Shown piece after piece: positions 10,857 to 21,394 of a DNA stretch of 64,000 nucleotides (position 1 is its first letter; each line of letters begins with the position of its first letter). The position numbers and the translations under genes are program-made. The notes under the pieces were generated by a model. It did no database searches. It had not been told where the DNA came from and saw only the letters and a list, made by a program, of their open reading frames with translations. The DNA comes from Eurosta solidaginis (lineage: Eukaryota; Arthropoda; Insecta; Diptera; Tephritidae): NCBI RefSeq assembly GCF_040869045.1, contig NC_090319.1, forward strand, positions 53,850,779 to 53,914,778, read 5' to 3'.

Positions 10857-11283
10857 TAGACTGGGTCGATTTATTAACCGATATTGCGCCATCGATTTTT
10901 CGATAGGATTTAGGCTCAGGAAAAAAAGTTCCACTACGCATACCCAAAAAAATAATTTTCGAGCTTTCGAAAAAAAAATGGCGAAAGGGTAAATTTTTCG
11001 ACCAAAACACTCCCCAAAACCCAAAAAATATTTTTTTTTGTCAAAAAACTGTTGTAAAAACGTTGGCGACAACAGGTTTTGAAAAAAAAATATTTTTTGG
11101 GTTTTGGGGAGTGTTTTGGTCGAAAAATTTACCCTTTCGCCATTTTTTTTTTCGCAGGCTCGAAATTTTTTTTTTTTTTTTTGGTATGCGTAGTGGAACT
11201 TTTTTTTCCTGAGCCCAAATCCTATCGAAAAAACGATGGCGCGATATCGGTTAACTTTCGTCCATACAAATCGACCCAGGTTA
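10857..11283 (+). mobile_element. hAT-like long-TIR element, subfamily B copy 1
   Basis: 427 bp, starting TAGACTGGGTCGATTT and ending with the inverse complement of TAACCTGGGTCGATTT. A perfect 8-bp duplication ATATACAT lies at 10849-10856 and 11284-11291. Outer arm blocks are shared with subfamily A, but the inner part differs: GGTAAATTTTTCGACC and CACTCCCCAAAACCC occur as an inverted pair around a poly-T/A centre. No transposase. Confidence 0.8.
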
Positions 11284-11293
11284 ATATACATCT

Positions 11294-11389
11294 TATATAT
11301 TATTTCTAATTGCTATTTTTATGTACAGGTCCCTTTTTCGTTCTTATTTGGAATGCAAATAAAGTGTTGGTTGTAAAGATGGAGATTCG
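11294..11389 (+). repeat. Short dispersed repeat, copy 2
   Basis: Partner of 758-863, same orientation. It starts just after the target duplication of the neighbouring hAT-like element, so that element may have inserted at its edge. Confidence 0.5.
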
Positions 11390-12414
11390 TGCTTTTAGCA
11401 AGCTTTGGGCATTATTGGTCGTAGTGCTTTTGTTTAACTATATTTTATTAAAATAATTTGTTAAAAATAAACGATTGTGAGCACACAAAGAAATCTATTT
11501 GTACTATGGCACTATTGTGAATATTGGATTAGAACTAACACTGCATTACCGGCAGTAGCTGACATTCGCCAAATGGCAGCGCAAGCGCATGTGAACATTG
11601 TATAAGTTTAAACAATGACGCCGTACAACGAAACTAAACTAAATGATTACAAAAATGTCCATTCAATGGTCTCAGGATTATTTAAAAAACTGTTTTTAGA
11701 ATTATAAAAATTGTTTAAACCGAAATTAGCAACATTAAGATTTAAAAGGAAGGAGGGCGGGGACTTTTATATTTTTTTCATAAAGGGGTCGACCCACTCT
11801 AATGTATATCTATGCACACAGGAATGCCGCTCACGCCATAAAAAGCTCGACGAATCCTTATCATAAAATAAAATTTAAAAGAAAAAATGTAGGACTTACA
11901 TAAAACAAAATATTTCGGAAACATTCTATGGATCATGTAGGAAGCGGACAATTATGACATTTTAAAAAAGTTGGAAATGCCTCGCCTCTTCTTATAAACA
12001 TTCCTATTTACCATGATCTGTTCGCAGAAGAAATTCAATATCTAGAATCTCCAAATGGATATCAAGTAGTTGGTATAGAGATCCTTATATCAGGCAGATG
12101 AATTGAGAGAGGGATTGGGTCGTTATCGTCGGAGGAGGAGAGAGCATGGAAAAACCTTTTGCAGAAACAAGTATTAAATTTTTAGAAAGTAGAGAATGCC
12201 ACGCCTGCTTATAGGGGATCTCAATACCTGCCAGATATCACTATTTGTTCGACGCCGGGATCCAATATTTGATATAGAGACCCTCTATAAGAGGAGGATG
12301 GAGTGGTAGTGGGAGTGGATTATGGGAGGATGAAGAAGATTCACCTCTCTGAGAACGATGTGATGAATGTTTAATAAGTTAAATTTTCAGCTGTGTAATC
12401 GTTTATTCAAACTT
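11390..12414. other. Unclassified stretch with a solitary hAT-like end
   Basis: At 11788-11809 the sequence GTCGACCCACTCTAATGTATAT matches the right end of the subfamily A hAT-like elements, without a recognisable left end. At about 11960-12160 and 12180-12340 there is a diverged direct repeat with GAAATTCAATATCTAGAATC-like and GTATAGAGA-like blocks. Nothing coding recognised. Confidence 0.4.
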
Positions 12415-12792
12415 ATATGAAAAGAGCTGCCAGATCACTGAAGTGTTTTGCAGGCGGAAATTGTAGCCGTAAAGAAAGCAGCAGAAATTCTGGGTAAAGC
12501 GTGCTCAAGTTAGCTAGGCGGCGGATAAGGCAATAATCTCACAAGGTACTTTATCAAGAAGAATACTTTATTGTAAACAAGCATGGGAGAAACTTCGCTC
12601 TGGTCGGACCATATATCGATGCTGGGTTCCCGAGCTTTAAGGGATAGAAGGTAACGAAAAGAGGAGGGTATAGCACTCTACGAATCGATGGTAGAAGTCG
12701 CAATCCGCTTGGAAGAAATCAATAGGGGACAGGAGTCGCATATGATCCATTCAGCAGGAAAGGCGTAGACAGAACATATCCTGCGGCCGCAG
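12415..12792 (+). pseudogene. LINE RNase H fragment (copy i, left part)
   Basis: Degenerate translation in several frames resembles the RNase H end of the LINE seen better at 34019-34588: a CSVFQAE..AV..AAE-like piece near 12440-12500, then I.LYWVPGH-like remnants near 12600-12660. Many stops and frameshifts. The LTR element at 12793-16567 inserted into it, and the LINE probably resumes after 16568. Confidence 0.5.
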
Positions 12793-13022
12793 TTATTGGA
12801 ATAGTCACCAATTTTATTAGTTGTCTTAATAAATATTTTATTTTAATAACAAATATTTTATTTAACTGAACTTTTTAAGTTGAGAAAATCTTGTAGAATA
12901 ATTTTCGTTTTACAAATTTTTATTAACATATTTTCTAACGCCTATTTGATCTCTTTTTATATATTTCCAATATCAATAAATTAACAAAGTTTTAACAAAC
13001 AAAGTGAGTAAAGCCCGTTACA
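12793..13022 (-). repeat. 3' LTR of the 12.8-16.6 kb element
   Basis: 230 bp, on the minus strand TGTAACGGGC...CCAATAA. Nearly identical to 16338-16567. Confidence 0.85.
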
Positions 13023-13074
13023 TTACCCCCTCCCCAAAAAAAAATTTAAGTGAAAATTTTATAAATTGAAATCT

Positions 13075-13855
13075 ACCATCTTCTTTTTGTTTTCCGAAAA
13101 AATATAAGCTGGCTTTAGCCTATCGATTGAAATATTTATATTACTATTGTTTTTCCGCACCAAGAATGTTTTTCGAAAGCGTCTAATCACAGGAAATGGA
13201 CCTTCATATGGTGGTTCCAATCCTTTTTTGTCCTGTCTATTCTAATAAAAACGTGTGAGAAGGACTTCAAATCAGTAGGAACATACGACGTAATTTTAAT
13301 AGGTTCTTTTTCCTGGGAACGAAAATTTTCAAATAATCACGAATTTTGTTAACAAAATTTAATGGATAATTATTTGTGGTGCCATGATTGGTTGGAAAAA
13401 TTGCTCCTGGAACTTTAATATTCTCACCATAGAGCATTTCAGCTGGATTAGCACGAATTTACTCTTTGAACGTGGTCCTAGGCCCTAGCAAATGGTAATG
13501 ATAATTGTTCTGTCCATTTAACAGAATTGTCAGAACATCTTATTGAAGTCTTTAGTGGCCTATGAAATCGCTCTACCATTCCATTTGCTTGGGGATGGTA
13601 GGGTGATGTCCTAGTTCTTATAGTACTTAGAAAATTAAAGAGTTCGCGAAACAACTTGGACTCAAACTGAGAACCTTGATCTGTTGTGATACAAGTTGGC
13701 ACACCAAATCTAGAGACATATTCCCTTACCAAACACTGAGCAACAGTTCTAGCCTCAATGTCCTTTAAAGGATAAGCTTCTGGCCACTTTGAAAAACGAT
13801 CAATTACTGACAAAATGTATCGGTACTCATTGGATGGTGGTAAAGGTCCAACCAA
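13075..13855 (-). pseudogene. Gypsy integrase remnant
   Basis: The open part (13478-13855) holds the integrase catalytic core with all three acidic positions: D in VIDRFSKWPEA, D in TTDQGSQFES and E in NGMVERFH. Downstream toward 13075 the frame breaks repeatedly but remnants of the C-terminal module remain, ending near SIDRLKPAYIF. The frame opens at about 13855 without the N-terminal zinc-binding domain. This is a different lineage from the 7.8-10 kb and 33-42 kb elements. Integrase would join cDNA to the host chromosome; here it is broken. Confidence 0.75.
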
Positions 13856-13932
13856 GTCTATATGTATATGTTCGAAACGACCAGGGGTATGGGAATCTTT
13901 TCTAACTGGGATTTCGTGTGTCTGCCAACTTT

Positions 13933-14213
13933 ACATTTTAATAAGCTTTTTCCGTCTAACTCTGCCCTACCCCTCTACAATTTTTCCTAATCTTTTTATT
14001 CACTCATCCCTCCGTCTTTTTTGCTTCATCTCCATCTTCGTCTCATTCTATCTCTTTGTTCTGCCCTAAATTTGGCCTATCTGCATACATTTTAATAAGC
14101 TTTTTCCGTCCAACTCTGCCCTACCCCTCTACACTTTTTCCTAATCTTTTTATTCACCCCTCCCTCCGTCTTTTTCGCTTCATCTCCATCGTCGTCTCAT
14201 TCTATCTCTTTCT
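13933..14213 (+). repeat. Tandem pair of ~150-bp pyrimidine-rich units
   Basis: ATTTTAATAAGCTTTTTCCG through TCATTCTATCTCTTT occurs twice with a period of about 150 bp (starts near 13933 and 14084). Differences are few, so the duplication is fairly recent. Confidence 0.7.
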
Positions 14214-14390
14214 CAGTCTCCCTCTCTCTTTTCTCTCAAGTTTTTCTCCTTCGTCTTCATCTCTTATTGCCAGTCCCAGATGGTCGTATGTATTTTGTTC
14301 CAGTCCCATTCCGAGTCTCAGTCCCAGTCCCACTCCGAGTCTCAGTCACAGTCCTAGTCCTAATCACAGTCCCAGTCCGTCTCTGGTATA
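14214..14390 (+). repeat. AGTCCC-type hexamer repeat
   Basis: Degenerate hexamer array: CAGTCCCAGTCCCACTCCGAG and variants, about 14265-14385, preceded by a TCTC-rich tract. Confidence 0.6.
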
Positions 14391-14589
14391 CTTCCCGGAA
14401 AAAAGCATCGTAAATACTAATATAGGCAAATTTATATACGAAATTTCAGGCAAATCAAATAGGACGTATGTAAATAGGTATGTGGGTATTATTAATTCTT
14501 GTCTTTATTTCGGCTTCGCATACATATTTATCAGTTTTGCCAGGTTGATGCGACTAAATCGAATATCACAATGAACTTTAGAGCTCTCA

Positions 14590-15705
14590 GCAACGGCTTT
14601 CATTTGATATCCATAATACACACACATTCTAGGAGTATCAGGGTCCATGTTTTGGCCTATATCTCGAGACCTTAGTCACTCAGCGGTGTAAAACTTACTC
14701 TGTACTAAAGCATACATCAACAGCTTCAATTTGATAACCATAATGTAAATACACATTCTAGGAGTATCAGGGTCCATGTTTTGGCCTATATCTCGAGACC
14801 TTAGTCACTCAGCGGTGTAAAACTTACTCTGTACTAAAGCATACATCAACAGCTTCAATTTGATAACCATAATGTAAATACACATTCTAGGTGTATCCGG
14901 GTCCACGTTTTGGCCTACATCTCGAGACCCTAGTCACCCAGCGGGATAAAACTTACTCTGTACTAAAGCACACATCAACAGCTTGAATTTGATACCCATA
15001 ATGTAAAAACACATCCTAGTGTTACCCTGATCCACGTTTTGGCCTATATCTCGAGACCCTAGTCACCAATAGGTATGAAAATTATCCTGTACTATAGCAC
15101 TCATCAACAGTTTTCATTTGATATCCGTGGGCGTGTTCGTCCTCCGATTTTGCTAATTTTTATTTAGAAGACATATAGTAATAGGAGTAACGTGCGTGCC
15201 AAATTTCATCATCATATCTTCAACGACTGACAAATTACAGCTTGCACAACTTTTAAATTACTTTCTTTTAAAAGTGGGCGGTGCCACGCCCATTGTCCAA
15301 ATATTTACTAATGTTCTATTTTGCGTCATAAGGTCAACGCACCTACCAAGTTTCATCGCTTTATCCGTCTTTGGTAATGAATTATCGCACTTTTTCGGTT
15401 TTTCGAAATTTTCGATATCGAAAATTGGGCGTGGTTGTAGTCCGATTTCGTTCATTTTAAATAGCGATATGAGATGAGCGCCCAGGAACCTACATACCAA
15501 ATTTCATCAAGATACCTCAAAATTTACTCAAGTTGTCGTGTTTACAGACGGACGGACGGACATGGCTAAATGAATTTCTTTTTTCACCCAGATCATTTTG
15601 ATATATAGAAGTCTATATCTATCTCGATTAGTTTATGCCGTTACGGATTACCGTTATGCGAGCAAAGTTAATATACTCTGTGAGCTCTGCTCAGCTGAGT
15701 ATAAA
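14590..15705 (-). mobile_element. DINE-1/Helentron-like element, copy 2, with 121-bp tandem repeats
   Basis: Read on the minus strand it begins TTTTTATACTCAGCTGAG, then AGAGTATATTAACTTTG, then CCATGTCCGTCCGTCCGTCTG, the same order as at 2873. It contains CACGCCCA-type blocks and ends in about four and a half tandem units of ~121 bp (14590-15130) with the core GTTTTGGCCTATATCTCGAG. It sits inside the LTR element, so it is younger than that insertion, or came in with it. Confidence 0.7.
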
Positions 15706-16324
15706 AAGAGAACAATCACAAATAGTATCTAAATAGCCAATAGCTTCTACTTAAATTAGTCGTGCTAGTATTGTATATATACCTATTAATCACTTACAAT
15801 TTGTAAATTTTACATAAGATCAGGAAAATATGATGATGGATTCACGACGAAAGATGCTTGCGTATGTAAATAAATTATTATATTTGCAGCTGATTAAAAC
15901 TTGAAACATCCATTGACTGAAGATGCGGAGTTCACAACCGTGGATCAGCTATGAATTGCTCGTCCAATCACCAGACTTTCTTTCTTTAAAATGTTATGTA
16001 ATTAGCGTAGTACATTACTATGTATATTGACCATAAAACATATGCTCGTCACAATAAGATTGTATGTATTATGTGAAGCAGGGGGTATATGTATTTGAAA
16101 TCGGCAACTATTTTTTGTATACAAAATTATCCATAGCTGCTGTACAAATAGGTTTTTTGAATTTGTATCCGTTGGCGTAAATGCAGAAAACGATTAGTTG
16201 TTGATGATAGTGGACGGATTAAAGATGATAATATTCATTGAAATAGTATCCTGCTGAAGTATGCCATTGTTGCAGGAAATTAGGTCGTTCCTCCGTTGGA
16301 ACTGCTTAAGAATATTCTTTTTAT
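15706..16324. other. Decayed interior of the LTR element, 5' side
   Basis: Between the DINE-like insertion and the primer-binding site I find no readable gag or other domain. Confidence 0.4.
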
Positions 16325-16335
16325 CGGGGTCGCCA
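16325..16335 (-). promoter_or_regulatory. Primer-binding site of the LTR element
   Basis: Minus strand TGGCGACCCCG begins two bases inside the 5' LTR. TGG starts are expected for complementarity to a tRNA 3' CCA; TGGCGACC resembles the tRNA-Arg site used by some fly elements. Confidence 0.6.
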
Positions 16336-16337
16336 AT

Positions 16338-16567
16338 TTATTGGAATAGTCACCAATTTTATTAGTTGTTTTAATAAATATTTTATTTTATTCACAAATA
16401 TTTTATTTAACTGAACTTTTTAAGTTGAGAAAATCTTCTAGAATAATTTTCGTTTTACAAATTTTTATTAACATATTTTCTAACGCCTATTTGATCTCTT
16501 TTTATATATTTCAAATATCAATAAATTAACAAAGTTTTAACAAACAAAGTGAGTAAAGCCCGTTACA
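16338..16567 (-). repeat. 5' LTR of the 12.8-16.6 kb element
   Basis: 230 bp, paired with 12793-13022. Confidence 0.85.
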
Positions 16568-16740
16568 GCAGTGAGCGCAATTTAACCTTGCCACTTGGAC
16601 TACTAAGCCTAAATTGTACTTCTCCTCTTAGTTAAAGCGCCAAGTCTCTCAGAGCGATAGTTGGGAGCAAGAGTTCGGCTAAGCCATCACACCGTCGACA
16701 AGGTGCCTTTCCCAGTGAAAGCCTTGAGCTATCTAGTAGT
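16568..16740 (+). pseudogene. LINE RNase H fragment (copy i, right part)
   Basis: After the GCAG duplication, pieces such as a TTKPKLYFSS-like stretch could continue the RNase H C-terminal extension interrupted at 12792. Weak and frame-broken; the main support is position and orientation. Confidence 0.35.
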
Positions 16741-17154
16741 AACAACAGAAATATTGTTTCGACAAGTTAAAGTCGACAATGTGATGAAATTTCCCATATA
16801 ATTTATATGAAGTCTACAAATGTAGACTACCGGCTGTGAGGTGCTGTTTTTTTCTTTCAAGTAGGGTCTTACCGTCAGGAAAATAATAGTTTGAACGATT
16901 TTACGCCCTGAATCCAGTTAGAATTGATAATAAGAAAGCTACTGGTAACCGTGGGGCTTGTTGTTTTGGAAATTTTTATTTTATTTTACTTTTTTCCGAA
17001 TTTGCAACGAATATAGACTATCGAATGCAAATCGAATCAAAAAAAATTGCATCTATTTTTTCGGCACGGTCTACTACTATATTACGTCGTTCACAACAGC
17101 TGTATTGTAAAAACATTGGTGCTCTTAAAAAAGGGTTAACAGGTATCTTGATAA
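16741..17154. other. Intergenic, nothing recognised
   Basis: No domain, no termini. Confidence 0.35.
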
Positions 17155-17162
17155 TCTAACTC

Positions 17163-17545
17163 CAAGGCGAATCCATACCAGGTGGTGTCAAAGCGAATTC
17201 AACAAATTCGCCATGCAGAAGAATGTCAACTCAAAAGAAAAGTTTCATTGATTTCGATTAACTGACATGTTGTAGTACAAGGCGTTGTATGGAAAATAAT
17301 CAAGAAGAAGCAATCAGCTGTTGGGATAACAACACCTAGTACTGAATTCGCCTTGGGCGAATCTATACCAAGTGGTGGTAAAGCGAATTCAATCAATTCA
17401 CCATGCAGATGAATGTCAAGTCAAAAGAAAATTTTCATAGATTTCTAGTAGCTGAAGTTTTGTTGTCCAAGGCTTTGTGTGGAAAATTATCAAGAAGAAG
17501 CAATCAGCTGATGGAATAACAACAACCGGTACTGAATTCGCCTCG
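17163..17545 (+). mobile_element. Tandem dimer of hAT-like MITE, CAAGGCGAATTC family
   Basis: Two units of about 191 bp in head-to-tail orientation (17163-17353 and about 17354-17545) share one junction (CGCCTTGGGCGAA). The dimer as a whole is flanked by a perfect 8-bp TCTAACTC at 17155-17162 and 17546-17553. Same family as 4785-5080 and 5131-5315. Confidence 0.8.
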
Positions 17546-17553
17546 TCTAACTC

Positions 17554-18124
17554 AAAATATTTTAGTATTATTAGTATCCAAATACATGTATATACAATCT
17601 ACATTTGTGGGTAAAAAAAAACGCTTGTCATCACTTAGATAATATTTTTGAGACGCACCTGGCGGCAATTATTGAAGACTCCCAGCAGTGATTAAATAAC
17701 TCGTTACAAAACCGGTTGTGTTTAATATCGGATACACGCATCTCCATTGGTCATAGTGCTGAATCGGTTGCGATCAATCCTGGACACACACACTTTTCGG
17801 TCATAGAAGTCGGGAATAGTGTAGAGATAAAATTGGGAGACACATTTCAGTTCCAACTGAGTATAATGCATACTGAAATTTAACAGCACTCATTTTCTGC
17901 GCAATAATTTCATAAGTGTAGATAAAGCTATGCACTTTGTAGTTCATATAAAGTTTAAGTGCATATGTATATACATACATGCAAAAAAAAAAAAACAGCC
18001 ATTTTTAAACTAAAATCAAGACGTGCTTTTATTAAAATATATTTCCAAGCGAAAGAGCCGATAATTTTTTTTTTCTCTTTCCAAACCTAAAATTCACTCC
18101 AGCCAACCAATGCAACTCGGAAGC
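17554..18124. other. Intergenic, nothing recognised
   Basis: AT-rich, with a poly-A run near 17984 and a poly-T run near 18066. No domain read. Confidence 0.35.
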
Positions 18125-18132
18125 GTCACAAG

Positions 18133-19559
18133 CAGTGTTGCCAGAACTTTTCAAGGAAAAGGGCTAGATTGACAAAAATATAAAGCTAAATAAAAATTTG
18201 TAGGGCTAAGAAAAAAAGCTAAAAGTTTAAGGCAACTTTCTTTGCCTTTTATAATTTTTTTTTTCATAAAAGACGTAACAGAATAAAAAATTTTAATTAA
18301 TTTTTACTACAATTTCATAAAAAATAAAAAAAAATTGTTAGCAGATGATATGTGTGTTTTAATTTAAAAGGGATACGTGATAAATAAAACTATAGTCTAT
18401 AAGTTTTCGTAATATATTTGAGGTAAATGGTTTTTTATTTGCAAAATAAGAACGCCGATAAAACTGTTTTAAATAAGGAAATCTATTTTTTTCCTTTTAA
18501 ATAACCCATGAAGGATATAAGCTCTACATTCCACACTATCTGAGAACCTCTTTTTCAAGTTTTTGGTATGGGTTTTACACAGACTACAAACGATATCTGT
18601 CAAATGAATTTTTGGAGAGAATATTTTCATGACACTTTCTGGGCGGGCCAAATCACTGCCGTTGAGTGATCCCCGGTTATGAATATGAATAAAGGAATTT
18701 GAAGTCAGATGGTGCCTTATTATTATACTATGGTATACCAATCCTTATTCAACCTCGTTATTATAACAGCTTATGTAAGCCTGATTTTGGGTGACCAATA
18801 TATAAGCCTTATATAAAAGGCCCTAATACAGCAAGTAGTTTCTCTTAATAAGGCTTTATTTTTGTTGGCCCATAAGCCTTATAATAAAGTTGTTATTTTC
18901 TACCTTATGGCTTATAAATAATATAATTCCTTACGTACGTTCTACTTTATATGAACTATAAGCCTTACACACAACGGTATCTTTCAAATAAATATTATGC
19001 CTGTTGACATAAGTACAGAAAAACAAGAATTTATCTCATTCGTGTGAATGCGATATGCAATGGGCCGAGTCCCGTCGTTTTACGCAGCATAAATACCCTA
19101 CAAAAAATTTGGTCACAAAACTTACCCACGCCCACGCAAATGTGACTATGAATATAACCTATGACTGTAAAATGACTAGTCAAATGACGTGGATTGACGC
19201 GAGCGTTTTTGCAGGGTATATGTATCATTGTATAGCTCTTTTCTCTACATGTGGACTTAGAAACCCAGTTAAATATTTCTGAAATCAAAAATTCAATTTC
19301 GCTCGGAGTCGGTTGATGCTGTCTTATCTTATCTGTTAGGTATCTGTTCGTTAGCCCCTCAATTTCTTTAAATCTAGCCCAACTTCATTCAGTGTTCTTA
19401 AAATTGAATCTACATAAAACTGTTTATCTAGATTTTCTAAAATTTTGAAAAAAAGCTAAAAAGAGCTACCAAATTTCTAAAAAAAAGCTGAAAAAAACTT
19501 GAAGCTAAATCGCAACTTTTCAAGCTAAACGGAGAAAAAAAGCTAAAATGACAACATCG
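18133..19559. mobile_element. hAT-like element, TIR CAGTGTTGCCA, 8-bp TSD
   Basis: Starts CAGTGTTGCCAGAAC; the other end read inward is CGATGTTGTCATTTTAGC, matching 8 of the first 11 positions. The 8-bp GTCACAAG is duplicated at 18125-18132 and 19560-19567. Both subterminal regions are full of AAGCTAAA-type motifs in inverted order, a known feature of hAT ends. A minus-strand frame at 18469-18741 could be decayed transposase, but I cannot recognise a domain. The 121-bp CCCT MITE is nested at 19096-19216. Confidence 0.7.
19096..19216 (-). mobile_element. 121-bp MITE, TIR CCCTGCAAAAA, copy 2
   Basis: Inverted relative to 1616-1736 and of equal length. TA occurs on both sides. Nested in the hAT-like element, so it is the younger of the two. 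Confidence 0.75.
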
Positions 19560-19637
19560 GTCACAAGCCGTGTAGAGCCCGCCAATTTGTAGAACACTTA
19601 AAGTACTCCATCCAAAAATTTGGCAAACTATGTATAT

Positions 19638-20182
19638 TAGACTGGGTCGATTTATTAACCGATGGCACGATCGATTTTTCGATAGGATTTGCGCTCAGGA
19701 AAAAAGTAGTGGAACCCCAAAAAAATAATTTTGGAGTCTGCGAAATTGAATTTTTTTTACTTTTTTCAATTTGATTTTTAAGGTTTTTTTCATGACCTAC
19801 TAAAAAAAATTTTGATTTGATTGTAAAATTTTCATGTATACCCTGTCTGACCCAAAAATGTCCGCTAAAACCGTTGGCGATAACAGTTTTTTGAAAAAAA
19901 AAAACAAAATATTTTTTTGTTTTGAAAAAATGTTATCGCCAACGTTTTTGGCGTACATTTTTGGGTCGGACAGGGTTTACTTATGAAAATTTTTTAGTAG
20001 GTCATCTAAAAAACCTTAAAAATCAAAGTCGAAAAAAAAGTAAAATAAATGAAATTTCGCAGGCTCGAAAATTATTTTTTTGGGTATGCGTAGTGGAACT
20101 TTTTTTCCTGAGCCCAAATTCTATCGAAAAATCGATGGCGCGATATCGGTTAACTTTCGTCCATACAAAGCGACCCACCCTA
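19638..20182 (+). mobile_element. hAT-like long-TIR element, subfamily A copy 2
   Basis: 545 bp, ends TAGACTGGGTCG / TAGGGTGGGTCG. Flanks ATGTATAT and ATGTATGT match 7 of 8. The inner arms carry an inverted pair with CCTGTCTGACCCAAAAATG and AACAGTTTTTTG-like blocks. The left arm lacks the same ~12 nt as the other three copies. Confidence 0.8.
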
Positions 20183-20190
20183 ATGTATGT

Positions 20191-21080
20191 ATATCGCTCT
20201 AAAATTATTATTATTATATAATTTATTTTTCTTTTTTAGTAGGTCCACTCCAACGCTGAGTTTTAGTTTTTAGCTAGATATCTACTCCCATATACCACTT
20301 TGAGCCCGCGAGACATACATACATATGTATGTATGTACATACGTATACTCCCACAAAAGGGTCATACTTATTCTTCAAATTTACAATTATATGCTGGCAC
20401 TATATGATGTGTGTATATGTACATACATATGTACAAGTATTTAGTAGCACTCTTCGATGACGTAGATTTGGTAAATTTTTTAATAGTTTGTTTAATTTTC
20501 TTATTCACATTCTTTATGATCAAGCACGTCTATTTCATTTAATAATTTATTTTCTTTTTGTTATACAATAACTATTGCATTTCATTGAGCTTTAAAACAT
20601 TTAGCGCAGAAAAAAGAGGTTTTAATTTTTTTCACGCGAACGTTCTTTCTCATAACATTTTGCACCACGCACACAACACGTCACTTACGGAAGCCACACT
20701 GCGAATAAAAGCCGCTGAAAGAGCAGCAGCAGCAGGAGCACCAACTGACAGCATAATTGAAATTGCTTTTGGCAATCGACACCCCTCAACAAGTACTCGT
20801 ATGTACATGCATGTTGTATAATACGTATGTATGTGTGAATTGGTTCTCACATGTAGGCAACCCCAACAATTACCCAGCCAACCAGTGAAGTTAGAGAACC
20901 GTTAGAATTTTCCGAGCAGTGTGTGCTCACGTTCCTGGAGAGGCGCCGAAAAAAACAAATTAGCCGATGCGAAGAAGTATATTTTTAATACATATTGTGA
21001 GTGATTTCGGAGTCCCAATACTATCCCTCAATTAATTCACTAAAAATTCCAAAAACACAATACTCTTAGCTCGCGATATA
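20191..21080. other. Intergenic, simple-sequence tracts
   Basis: ACATACATATGTATG-type repeats near 20316-20350 and 20408-20430. An open frame at 20558-20821 with an alanine-rich stretch has no recognisable domain and is not called. Confidence 0.4.
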
Positions 21081-21307
21081 AAGCTGCAGACATTGGTGCT
21101 TTATCGGTAACCGTATCGGTAACCTTATAACAGCTGATTCGACCAACCTTATGAGAATCAATGCAATCGATTATTGGTGCCGCTAAGGTCGTAACCGTAT
21201 CGTAGCCAACCAATTGGTTTTTGGTTTACCATCGTAACGATAAACAGCTGATTGCGTTAGTGATACGACTACAGCGATGCGACAAACGGCACCAATGACT
21301 ACAGCTT
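21081..21307 (+). mobile_element. ~227-bp MITE, ATTGGTGC ends, copy 1
   Basis: Inverted ends AAGCTGCAGACATTGGTGC and AAGCTGTAGTCATTGGTGC. Inverted copy at 25995-26221 with ~90% shared blocks (CAACCTTATGAGAATCAATG, ACCTTAGCGGCACCAATAAT). Internal AACAGCTGATT occurs near both sides. No coding capacity; TSD unclear. Confidence 0.75.
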
Positions 21308-21394
21308 AAAGAAGTACTCCGCAATCATTTGACGACGACCTATAAGGAAGTGTTTAAAGATTTGTATACTCAGCTGAGTATTCTGGGTTACGTC

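Larger units (their letters stand above)
12793..16567 (-). mobile_element. LTR retrotransposon (Gypsy type), decayed, with GCAG target duplication
   Basis: Two direct repeats of 230 bp bound it, and GCAG is duplicated at 12789-12792 and 16568-16571. Read on the minus strand it has 5' LTR (16338-16567), a primer-binding-like TGGCGACCCCG two bases inside (16325-16335), pol debris including integrase, a polypurine tract GGGGAGGGGG (13026-13035) and 3' LTR (12793-13022). The LTRs differ at only a few positions. The interior is mostly decayed and carries foreign insertions: polypyrimidine repeats and a DINE-like element. Four-base duplications are usual for Gypsy-type elements. Confidence 0.85.

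Noticed and set aside
20558..20821. 87-codon frame with alanine-rich segment
   Set aside because: No domain, no splice or promoter support.
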